This document shows, piece by piece, positions 1 through 7,376 of a stretch of 8,319 nucleotides of DNA. The notes under the pieces were generated by a model, which was not told where the DNA came from, did no database searches, and saw only the letters and a list, made by a program, of their open reading frames with translations. Within the stretch, counting starts at the first letter, position 1. The number at the start of each line of letters is the position of its first letter. Both the position numbers and the translations under genes were made by a program. Source of the stretch: Bacteroidales bacterium (lineage in GTDB: Bacteria; Bacteroidota; Bacteroidia; Bacteroidales; ML635J-15); contig JAQVEY010000087.1 of NCBI GenBank assembly GCA_028697515.1, positions 1-8,319 on the forward strand, given 5' to 3'.

Positions 1-1459
1 TGAAGTTGTTGGGATATGCAAAAAAATCTGTACCATAAGCGAATACGTAAGTTGAACTAATATTTGTTTTAGGCAAAAATGCTTCTTGTGGGTTTAGTAT
101 TTCGAAAACTTCTTTTCTATTATAATTCAAGTTTCTACCTTGCTTATATCTTAAATTTGTTGTTGTGGCTCTGTCCCCTATGATTTTTACAGGATTATTA
201 ACCTGAATACTACCATGATCCGTACTAATGAATAAATAAGTATCGTTTTCTGAAAAGGCTTTCAACATATCCAATAATGGAGAAAACTCAAACCACGACT
301 TTGTAATGGCTCGATAAGCCGAAGTTGAATTTGCTAATTCTCTAATCATTTTTTGGTCAGTTCTGGCATGTGACAGTGCATCAACAAAATTTACAACAAT
401 AGAAACAAATTGATTATTCAAAATAGATTTAACATTATCAGTTATTTTTTTACAAAATTTGACATCAGTTATTTTTTCATAAAACAAGCCTGTTTTAACA
501 TTATATCTTGCCATATAAGATCTTAACATTTCTTCTTCATAGAGATTTTTCCCCCCTTCCTCATCGTCATTTTTCCATAAATCAGGATACAATTTATTTA
601 TTTCTGAAGGCATTAAACCCGAAAAAATAGAATTACGTGAATATTGTGTAGAGGTAGGCAAAATAGAATAATAAAGGTCTTCTTCCACAACCGAATAATA
701 CTGATTTAGCAGTGGCTCAAGACTTTTCCACTGATCATACCTTAAATTATCCATAAGAAGAAACACAACTTTTTTACCATCCTTCAACAATGGAAAAACT
801 TTATCTTTCAAAATACCCGGAGACATTAAGGGTTTTTCACTATTTTTTGGATCAAACCATGATGTGTATTCACGTTTAATGAATTTTGAAAAACTTATAT
901 TAGCATCATTCTGTTGCATATTTAGGACCTCATCCATAGTATTATCTTTTGAGGCACTCAATTCCAATTCCCAATATGTCAATTTTTTGTAAATATCGTA
1001 CCAATCCTTGTAATTTAAACTATCATTGATGTCCATTCCCAATTTCATAAATTGAGATTGATACGCAGAAGTCGTTTTCTGAGTAATTAACCTGTCTTTA
1101 TCAATATTCTTTTTTAATGCAAGCAATATCTGATTTGGGTTAACAGGTTTAATGAGGTAATCATTAATTTTTGACCCAATGGCCTCATCCATTATATTTT
1201 CCTCTTCGCTCTTTGTAATCATTATAACTGGCACATGAGGAGAAATGTTTTTTATTTTACTTAGTGTTTCCAAACCACTTAATCCTGGCATGTTTTCGTC
1301 AAGAAAAATAATGTCATAATCTTCATTTTCTACCAAGCTTATTGCATCAGAGCCATTTGTTGCTGTATGAACCAAATAGCCTTTTTGTTCAAGAAAGATA
1401 ACATGAGGTTTGAGCAAGTCAATCTCGTCATCTGTCCATAATATCTTTATCTTTTTCAC
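1..1459 (-). CDS. porX: PorX: T9SS response regulator with PglZ phosphodiesterase domain (3' end cut by window edge)
   Basis: This is a cytoplasmic two-component regulator of the type IX secretion system. I read it codon by codon: 486 codons are open from a GTG at 1459-1457 to the left edge, and the C-terminus lies outside. Residues 1-120 are a receiver domain starting MKKIKILWTDDE. Its acidic pair is D10/D11, the phospho-acceptor is D54 in FLDENMPG, and T82 and K104 (IKPV) complete the site. Residues about 125-205 look helical. From about 210 comes a PglZ/alkaline-phosphatase-like domain with candidate metal or catalytic residues D237 (LLMDN), T271 (PTSTQYSRN), D360 and H364 (VDALSHARTD), and D414/H415 (STDHGS). 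In characterised PorX, phosphorylation comes from PorY, the PglZ domain cleaves oligonucleotides with zinc, and the protein works with the sigma factor SigP; neither porY nor sigP is here. Family members are roughly 520 residues, so only a few dozen should be missing. GTG is chosen because the frame has a stop at 1483-1481 and no ATG follows it, and because the receiver domain begins directly there. It lies 30 nt after porW. Confidence 0.95.
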   Translation of the reverse strand, partial: MKKIKILWTDDEIDLLKPHVIFLEQKGYLVHTATNGSDAISLVENEDYDIIFLDENMPGLSGLETLSKIKNISPHVPVIMITKSEEENIMDEAIGSKINDYLIKPVNPNQILLALKKNIDKDRLITQKTTSAYQSQFMKLGMDINDSLNYKDWYDIYKKLTYWELELSASKDNTMDEVLNMQQNDANISFSKFIKREYTSWFDPKNSEKPLMSPGILKDKVFPLLKDGKKVVFLLMDNLRYDQWKSLEPLLNQYYSVVEEDLYYSILPTSTQYSRNSIFSGLMPSEINKLYPDLWKNDDEEGGKNLYEEEMLRSYMARYNVKTGLFYEKITDVKFCKKITDNVKSILNNQFVSIVVNFVDALSHARTDQKMIRELANSTSAYRAITKSWFEFSPLLDMLKAFSENDTYLFISTDHGSIQVNNPVKIIGDRATTTNLRYKQGRNLNYNRKEVFEILNPQEAFLPKTNISSTYVFAYGTDFFAYPNNF

Positions 1460-1489
1460 AGGCAGAAATCTAATTAATAATTAATGATG

Positions 1490-4195
1490 TTAATAGTTTT
1501 CCTGATAAAACTTAAGGTATTCAGTAATGTTTTTATTTTTCTGTAATTTAACAAAATTATCAGTAGAAATAACAAAAACTTTATAATCAGTATTTTTCAA
1601 TTTTGAAAAGACATCTTCGCTATTGGCAATCATCTTAGAATAATTCACCGATTGTCTTTGATTTTTAAATGATCTAACTGAAACCAATTCATAATTACTG
1701 TCGTAAGGATTATTTATAACATTAAAAGTTCTCATGCTAAAATTAAAAATATTAAAATTTCTAATTTCGAAACTGATACGTTTAATATCTACATCAGCAG
1801 ACTTCACATAAATAATATAATAATGCTCCGCCAATTCATCAAAGATATAAGCTTCAGATGGAACTTCTATTGTAATTGAATCGTTTGTAATAGTATCATT
1901 TTCTACTGCTATTTCCGGTCGTGACTGCAAGTCCGCAATCAAAGCTTGGATATCTGTTGTACCAAAGTACTGCAATATATTCTCAGCAGCTCCTGCCAAC
2001 TCGTGATCAGGATATTTCTGCATAAAACCGACTAATTCATTTTTAAATACATCTAAATCCGCTGTCCTTCCTATACATAAAACACGTAAAAAATCAAAGT
2101 TTGGAATCAGGTCATTATCAGGATTATTTGTAATAAAGTTTTTAGCAGTAGAACTTACCATGTCATATTTGGCCCTCATATAGTTATCATAAGTATCCAT
2201 ATACAACTGTTCATCCTGCCTACGTTTCATATCCAATTCCTGTACATAATTTGGATTTTGCAACAATTTGGCATAATTTGTCTGAGGAAACTTTGATATA
2301 ACAAGGTTTTTGTATTTTTCTATACCAGAATCATTATCGATTAATTTATTCAATAAGTACAAATTGTAATATGATAACAATAAATATTCGTTATTTGGAT
2401 AGCGACTATTTAGATCTTCGTATGCTTCAATAGCTCGTTTATAATCAGAAAATCTTTCTTTATAAACTCTTCCAATATTAAATAAAGAATTTGCTATTCT
2501 CTCGTTAGATGCATTCATAGCCGAGTCTGTCAGCGGAATATCCTGCAAATAATAAGCTCTGTCTTTAACATTTGTAAGCCTGGGCGCAGAAGTCCCTGAG
2601 GCACTATCAGTATCATTCGTCAAATCATCTGAGGTAAAATCGGCTATAGCTTTATTTTTCCTTCTCCAATTATCTTCATTTTTACGACTTCCCCATTTCT
2701 TTGTAAATTCATTCTTTCCAAAACTTAATTGTGAAGGGTTATAAAAATACCATTTACCCCCTGCTGGAGCATTTACATTATTTCTTGTATTTCCTCTCTG
2801 CTGGTCAAACAACATCGAATTAACATTTTCTTGCTGCTCAAGTTCTCTTTGTATTCTCTCTTGTTCAACTAAATCTGCAATAATATCATCAATAATCTTA
2901 TTTCTTTCCTTATCTGACAATTTAGCAAGTTTTTGAACACTATCTTCAAATTCGACAACACTTGTAAAACCTACTAATTCGTTCAAGTACGAAGAATTTG
3001 TTCTCACCTCCTGATACTTTTCGTAAGTAACAGGTAAAAAAGCCATACAAGTATCATAATATATTTGAGCATTTTTATAATCATTTTTAGCAAAGTAAAT
3101 CTCTCCAAGTTTTAAACAGGAAATGGATTTTTGATAATCATTGCCAATGCTTGATTCTGATGACAATTTATAATTTGCTATTGCCTCTGTCATATTATTT
3201 GCTCTGGCATCAATTTCAGCAATTGCAAAATATATCTGATCTAAATACTCTATGTTTTTATCATCTCGAAGCATTTTTTTCAAAGTTTTACGAATATCTT
3301 TACTGCTCTTACCTTGATCTACAAAACACTTTGCCATGTTAATTTTAGCATTGAATTCCATCTCATAAGAACTGTTTTTCTTGGAAACAATCTCATACAT
3401 TTCAGATGCTTTTGACAAATTGCCCGTTTTTTCATATAGCTGAGCAAGAATATAAGTATATCTCAACCTATCCTTTTTCTTCTTTGTATTTTTAATTGTT
3501 ATTAAAAGTTTAGGAATAGCATCTTCGTAAAGCTTTTGTTTTAATAAAAAATCCGCATATATGACTGAGTATAATCCTTTTAGCTTTTTAGGTAGATCTT
3601 TTTGTGCTTCAATAAAATCAAGCATTTCTTTTGCAGATTTGTAATCACCACTTTCGGCAAAAGTTCTTGCTAGATACAAGTTTGCATAATGTCTGCTTTC
3701 TAATTCGGGAAACAATCTAACCAAATAATCAAAATTATGTCTAGCTTGAGTATAATCACGTTTAATAAAATATGCCTTACCCATTAACAAATAACAATCA
3801 TCAATCCATTTGTTAAATTCTTTCTGATCGTAAAATTCCTTATCTTTCTTTGACATTTGACCAGAATTTTTCATTTCTGGCTTTTTTGTAATAGAATGTA
3901 TCTTAATCCATTTAGAAGATTTCTGAATAGCCTTATCCATTTCTCCTCCGGCTGAGCCTGCAAATTCTTCTTTACTGTCAATAAAAACAGGTAAAATCTC
4001 ATTGTAGTTATCAGTGTTTTGAGAAACAATCCTGTTTACACCTCGCTTATATGCCTCGTTAGCATTAAAAAATATATTATATTTCAGAGTCACATTATGA
4101 TACGCACGACTTGTTGAAGTGTTTTTTTCAACAGAACAAGCACTGAAAATTATCAGTATAATAATTAATATAAATATTATGCTCTTTGTTTTCAA
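1490..4195 (-). CDS. porW: PorW/SprE-type TPR lipoprotein of the type IX secretion system
   Basis: This 901-residue protein is an envelope lipoprotein needed for T9SS secretion and, in gliding species, motility. In studied systems PorW links the PorK/PorN ring to the outer-membrane translocon. The N-terminus is a lipoprotein signal: two lysines, an isoleucine-rich core at residues 6-17 and the lipobox FSAC with Cys20. The segment that follows (SRAYHNVTLKYNIFFNANE, about 29-47) is a family hallmark. Tandem TPR-like helical repeats fill about 122-395, for example LMGKAYFIKRDYTQAR and LKLGEIYFAKNDYKNAQ, and resume at about 567-745. Between them lie a charged, Gln/Glu-rich helix (about 430-466), the hallmark WYFYNPSQLSFGKNEFTKKW (482-501) with a basic WRRKNK stretch, and a probably disordered acidic linker (about 517-545). 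A conserved-looking globular tail spans about 780-901. The length fits SprE of flavobacteria rather than the shorter Porphyromonas PorW. The residues after Cys20 (SVEKN) are not strongly acidic, which suits a periplasm-facing lipoprotein. It follows glmS by 62 nt and precedes porX by 30 nt. Confidence 0.87.
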   Translation of the reverse strand: MKTKSIIFILIIILIIFSACSVEKNTSTSRAYHNVTLKYNIFFNANEAYKRGVNRIVSQNTDNYNEILPVFIDSKEEFAGSAGGEMDKAIQKSSKWIKIHSITKKPEMKNSGQMSKKDKEFYDQKEFNKWIDDCYLLMGKAYFIKRDYTQARHNFDYLVRLFPELESRHYANLYLARTFAESGDYKSAKEMLDFIEAQKDLPKKLKGLYSVIYADFLLKQKLYEDAIPKLLITIKNTKKKKDRLRYTYILAQLYEKTGNLSKASEMYEIVSKKNSSYEMEFNAKINMAKCFVDQGKSSKDIRKTLKKMLRDDKNIEYLDQIYFAIAEIDARANNMTEAIANYKLSSESSIGNDYQKSISCLKLGEIYFAKNDYKNAQIYYDTCMAFLPVTYEKYQEVRTNSSYLNELVGFTSVVEFEDSVQKLAKLSDKERNKIIDDIIADLVEQERIQRELEQQENVNSMLFDQQRGNTRNNVNAPAGGKWYFYNPSQLSFGKNEFTKKWGSRKNEDNWRRKNKAIADFTSDDLTNDTDSASGTSAPRLTNVKDRAYYLQDIPLTDSAMNASNERIANSLFNIGRVYKERFSDYKRAIEAYEDLNSRYPNNEYLLLSYYNLYLLNKLIDNDSGIEKYKNLVISKFPQTNYAKLLQNPNYVQELDMKRRQDEQLYMDTYDNYMRAKYDMVSSTAKNFITNNPDNDLIPNFDFLRVLCIGRTADLDVFKNELVGFMQKYPDHELAGAAENILQYFGTTDIQALIADLQSRPEIAVENDTITNDSITIEVPSEAYIFDELAEHYYIIYVKSADVDIKRISFEIRNFNIFNFSMRTFNVINNPYDSNYELVSVRSFKNQRQSVNYSKMIANSEDVFSKLKNTDYKVFVISTDNFVKLQKNKNITEYLKFYQENY

Positions 4196-4257
4196 TTTTC
4201 TTTCTTTATTGCTATGATAACTTTATTTTATCCACTTTATTATATTTGACCACAAGA
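4196..4257 (-). other. 62-nt gap between glmS and porW
   Basis: This is the largest gap inside the gene run. It is AT-rich. The only pairing noticed is a 5-bp GATAA/TTATC inverted repeat with no following U-tract, too weak for a terminator, and there is no TAnnTTTG box on the minus strand. It does not give a reason to split the operon, though a weak porW promoter cannot be excluded. Confidence 0.5.
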
Positions 4258-6108
4258 TTATTCAACAGTAACCGATTTTGCAAGATTTCTTGGTTGATCT
4301 ACATTGCAACCTCTATAAACAGCTATATAATACGACAATAGTTGTAATGGAACAACAGTGAGTAATGGCGCTAATGCAAAATCGGACTGTGGCACCTCGA
4401 TAACATAATCTGCCATTTCTTTTATTGTAGTATCGCCTTCGGTCACTATAGCTATAATACAACCTTTTCGAGCTTTAACTTCTTGAATGTTTGAAACAAT
4501 TTTATCATAAGAATGATCTTTTGTTGCCAGAACAATTACGGGCATCTTATTATCAATCAATGCGATAGGACCATGTTTCATCTCAGCAGCAGGGTAACCT
4601 TCAGCATGAATATACGAAATCTCTTTCAACTTTAGTGCTCCTTCCAAGGCTACAGGGAATAAATAACCTCTTCCGAGATACAAGCTGTTTGTTGAATCTT
4701 TAATTTTTTTTGCAATTTCTTTTATATGATCGGCATTTTTAAGAATTTTTTCAACTTTTTCAGGAATTGCATATAATTCATCTATCAAATCTTCATATTC
4801 TTTTTTAGTAAGCCCATGATTTACTAGTCCTATTGCCATTGCCATCATAGTTAACACGGTAACTTGAGCAGTAAAAGCTTTTGTTGATGCCACTCCGATT
4901 TCGGGGCCGGCATGTGTATAAACTCCTGCAACCGTTTCGCGAGGGATACTTGACCCAACGACATTACATATCCCAATAACTATGGCTCCAGCTTTTTTTG
5001 CAAGCTGAATCGCAGCAAGGGTATCTGCTGTTTCACCACTCTGACTAATTGCTATCACCAAGTCACCTTTATTGATAACAGGATTTCTGTATCTAAATTC
5101 TGAAGCATATTCAACTTCCGTTGGTATTCTTGTAAACTCTTCAAACAGGTACTCCCCTACTAAACCAGCGTGCCAACTTGTACCGCAGGCAATAATCATA
5201 ATTCTTTTTGCGTCCGTAAGCTCTTCGAAAACATTGTGAAGTCCACCTAGTTTTAGATATTTAGATTCGAAATTTAGTCGTCCTCTATAAGTATCGCGAA
5301 TCGAACGTGGTTGTTCATATATTTCTTTAAGCATATAATGATCAAACCCGTTTTTTTCAATTTCATCAAGTTTAAGGTCTATTTTCTTAATATTTGGAAT
5401 CTGTTTTACTTTCTTTAGATTAGTAAGATTAAGACCATCTAAACCTATCACAGCAATATCGTCATCATTTAAATAGATAACACTATTTGTATATTCAATA
5501 ATTGGAGTAGCATCAGAAGCTATAAAATATTCTCCTCTTCCAATTCCAACAACCAGCGGACTACCTTTACGGGCAGCAATAAGCTTATCGGGATTGTCTA
5601 CACTTAAAATCACAAGGCCATAAGCCCCTTCAACCATATTAAGAGCTATTCTCACAGCATCCACACAACTAATTGAATCTCCGTTATTCTGGTTATTTAG
5701 GTAAACGTATTCTATCAAATTTGCAAGAACTTCAGTATCTGTTTCGCTTACAAATTTATATCCTTCTTTTTCAAGCCCTACTTTAAGTTTGGAGTAATTT
5801 TCTATAATTCCATTATGTATAATTACAAATTTCCCATGCATTGATTGATGAGGATGCGCATTATTATTTGTAGGTTCACCATGAGTTGCCCAGCGAGTAT
5901 GCCCCATGCCCATGCATCCTTTTATATCTTTATTTTTCAATTGCTCCTCAAGATCAGACACCTTTCCTTTGCATTTATAAATTCTGAAACTATCTCCCCC
6001 GAAAGCAACACCTGCAGAATCGTAACCTCTGTACTCAAGTCTTTTTAAGCCTTTTATCAGAACTTCACAAGCTTGTCTTTTACCTATATATCCAACTATT
6101 CCACACAT
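4258..6108 (-). CDS. glmS: Glutamine-fructose-6-phosphate aminotransferase (isomerizing), GlmS
   Basis: This cytoplasmic enzyme makes glucosamine-6-phosphate from fructose-6-phosphate and glutamine, the first committed step to UDP-GlcNAc for peptidoglycan and lipopolysaccharide. The 616 residues are full length. The N-terminal class II glutaminase domain (1 to about 240) has the nucleophile Cys2 in MCGIVGYIG, exposed once Met1 is removed, plus HTRWATHG (70-77, with R72), HNGIIENY (98-105) and SETDTEVL (121-128). Two SIS isomerase domains follow. The first, about 290-430, has ACGTSWHAG and ISQSGETADT for sugar phosphate. The second, about 465-610, has EGALKLKEISYIHAEG, with K493 and E496 matching E. 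coli K485 and E488. H512 in MKHGP matches H504, and K611 in the terminal LAKSVTVE matches K603. No key residue is missing. The gene begins only 6 nt after the upstream stop, so a long leader such as a glmS ribozyme cannot sit directly in front of it. It probably depends on upstream transcription. Confidence 0.99.
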   Translation of the reverse strand: MCGIVGYIGKRQACEVLIKGLKRLEYRGYDSAGVAFGGDSFRIYKCKGKVSDLEEQLKNKDIKGCMGMGHTRWATHGEPTNNNAHPHQSMHGKFVIIHNGIIENYSKLKVGLEKEGYKFVSETDTEVLANLIEYVYLNNQNNGDSISCVDAVRIALNMVEGAYGLVILSVDNPDKLIAARKGSPLVVGIGRGEYFIASDATPIIEYTNSVIYLNDDDIAVIGLDGLNLTNLKKVKQIPNIKKIDLKLDEIEKNGFDHYMLKEIYEQPRSIRDTYRGRLNFESKYLKLGGLHNVFEELTDAKRIMIIACGTSWHAGLVGEYLFEEFTRIPTEVEYASEFRYRNPVINKGDLVIAISQSGETADTLAAIQLAKKAGAIVIGICNVVGSSIPRETVAGVYTHAGPEIGVASTKAFTAQVTVLTMMAMAIGLVNHGLTKKEYEDLIDELYAIPEKVEKILKNADHIKEIAKKIKDSTNSLYLGRGYLFPVALEGALKLKEISYIHAEGYPAAEMKHGPIALIDNKMPVIVLATKDHSYDKIVSNIQEVKARKGCIIAIVTEGDTTIKEMADYVIEVPQSDFALAPLLTVVPLQLLSYYIAVYRGCNVDQPRNLAKSVTVE

Positions 6109-6114
6109 AAATAA

Positions 6115-7374
6115 CTAGTATTTAGAATAATATAATTCAAGTTTCATACTCTTGTCCGAATTATCATTTGCATAAATTACAGAACGATATGGTTTGGTTC
6201 TATTATCAACAGCAAATAAATAAATTCCATAGTCTTCATTTCCATTAATCAATTCTTGAATATGGAAAGGTATATTAAAAACATAAGTGTATTCATCGGA
6301 TTCCAGACTTCCTCCAAAATATAAATTATTTACTTTATAATCTGTAATAAAATCATACTTACCGCTTTCAAGGATTGCAACTAAAGTCATTTTAGGAGGA
6401 GGCAAATATAAACCTTCTTCTGTTCCCGATTTTATCGTGATTTTCAACTGAGCTTTATTAATTAATATATTAGTTGAATCGAAAAGTGTTTGTAATTCAG
6501 GGAATTTTATTTTTGCTTTCAGCCCCCCCATACTTTGCACATAACAATAATCATATAGTGCTGTAGTATCATTTAAGGCTGCCTGAATTTCAGCTAGAGC
6601 TGTGCTATAATCATGTTCAAACATATTTATAACAGCAGACTTTGAATTGATATAAAAATTATAAATAGCAGAGTCATTATAATAAAGAGCCATCTTAGAT
6701 TCTGGATCAACAAGATTTATACTATAAATGCATCCCCCTGTTGATAAATTATCAGTAGTAACATAAAAGCCCTTAAAGAAATCATTAAAAGTAGTATTAT
6801 CGATAAAATTAGTTGAATCGCCATAAACAAAACTTTCGGCAAGACTTAAAGGCAATTCAATAGTCATGATGCTATCTTCTGGATTAAAAGCTAAAGGAGC
6901 AGTTGATAAAAACTCATATTCCGATGGATCGAGCGAAAATTCAGAATAATAAACCGAGTCAATATAGATATCCTTTTTCAATCTATACACATTTACCGTT
7001 TGCGATGAAGATGGGTCACCATAAAAGGAGTCGTATTTCAAGTGTAATTTCAGTGAATTAATAACTTCTACAGTATCAAAATCGACATTATTTGATGATA
7101 TTCTTGCTTGACACGCAAAGCTAGCTTTTGAAAAACCAAAAATCGGGTCATTATATGAACCTAAAGGTGACAAAGTTCTTTCATCTGTAGCAATATTATC
7201 ATCTCTTACGGTATAACATTCAACACCGATAGTATCTTTGTATAAAAGTATTTTGTCACTACCCGGAATAATTCCCAAACCGATTTCAGAATCATCTTCA
7301 TTGCATGAATTAAAACCCAAGACCAGTAATAAAAAACAGAGTGATAAAATATAAAAATAGGAGTTCTTTTTCAT
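6115..7374 (-). CDS. DUF4270-like Bacteroidota lipoprotein, possibly surface-exposed
   Basis: This is a 419-residue lipoprotein of unknown function. The signal peptide has two N-terminal lysines, a hydrophobic core at about residues 6-20 and a lipobox ending FNSC with Cys24. Four of the next residues (NEDD) include three acids. In Bacteroidota, acids just after the lipidated Cys act as an export signal to the cell surface, so surface exposure is inferred. The mature start SEIGLGIIPGSDKI and the later QSMGGLKAKIKFP (281-293) recall DUF4270 family proteins. The rest alternates short hydrophobic strands and polar turns, suggesting a beta-rich fold, with many Tyr, Asp and Ser. There are no transmembrane helices after the signal and no catalytic motif I recognise. 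Its ATG shares one base with the upstream gene's stop (TAATG), which implies translational coupling, and its TAG lies 6 nt before glmS. A run of seven G encodes M282-G284. The family assignment is from memory of its motifs; the lipoprotein call is firm. Confidence 0.88.
   Translation of the reverse strand: MKKNSYFYILSLCFLLLVLGFNSCNEDDSEIGLGIIPGSDKILLYKDTIGVECYTVRDDNIATDERTLSPLGSYNDPIFGFSKASFACQARISSNNVDFDTVEVINSLKLHLKYDSFYGDPSSSQTVNVYRLKKDIYIDSVYYSEFSLDPSEYEFLSTAPLAFNPEDSIMTIELPLSLAESFVYGDSTNFIDNTTFNDFFKGFYVTTDNLSTGGCIYSINLVDPESKMALYYNDSAIYNFYINSKSAVINMFEHDYSTALAEIQAALNDTTALYDYCYVQSMGGLKAKIKFPELQTLFDSTNILINKAQLKITIKSGTEEGLYLPPPKMTLVAILESGKYDFITDYKVNNLYFGGSLESDEYTYVFNIPFHIQELINGNEDYGIYLFAVDNRTKPYRSVIYANDNSDKSMKLELYYSKY
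6523..6529 (-). repeat. G7 homopolymer inside the DUF4270-like gene
   Basis: Seven consecutive G on the coding strand span the ATG GGG GGG codons of Met282-Gly284. It is the longest G/C run I noticed in this AT-rich window. A one-base slip here would truncate the lipoprotein after about two thirds of its length. The Gly pair looks conserved in the family, so the tract may simply reflect codon choice. Confidence 0.9.
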
Positions 7375-7376
7375 TA
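7372..7376 (-). promoter_or_regulatory. TAATG stop/start overlap between the GT5-like and DUF4270 genes
   Basis: The TAA of the upstream gene (7376-7374) and the ATG of the lipoprotein gene (7374-7372) share one A. This arrangement lets a terminating ribosome restart at once. It supports co-translation of the two proteins and fixes the lipoprotein start, which is also where a canonical signal peptide begins. Confidence 0.85.

Noticed and set aside
546..556. T5C6 run in porX (G6A5 on the coding strand) as a programmed frameshift site
   Set aside because: The reading frame continues intact through it and yields conserved PglZ sequence on both sides; the alternative frame gives no known extension.
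1472..1488. ATTAAT-type inverted repeat between porW and porX
   Set aside because: The arms are pure A/T and nearly adjacent, so no stable hairpin forms, and there is no U-tract; it does not look like a terminator or operator.
1552..1559. TAATTTTG on the minus strand, a match to the -7 box upstream of porX
   Set aside because: It lies inside porW coding sequence and has no -33 element at proper spacing; such 8-mers are common by chance in AT-rich DNA.
3151..3342. Plus-strand open frame of 63 codons opposite porW
   Set aside because: It lies wholly inside a well-supported TPR gene on the other strand and shows no recognisable domain; AT-rich antisense frames of this size arise by chance.
5845..6048. 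Plus-strand open frame of 67 codons opposite the glmS start region
   Set aside because: It is antisense to the conserved glutaminase domain and has no recognisable product.
6109..6114. glmS ribozyme or riboswitch before glmS
   Set aside because: Only 6 nt separate the genes, leaving no room, and no such fold is evident in the end of the preceding gene.
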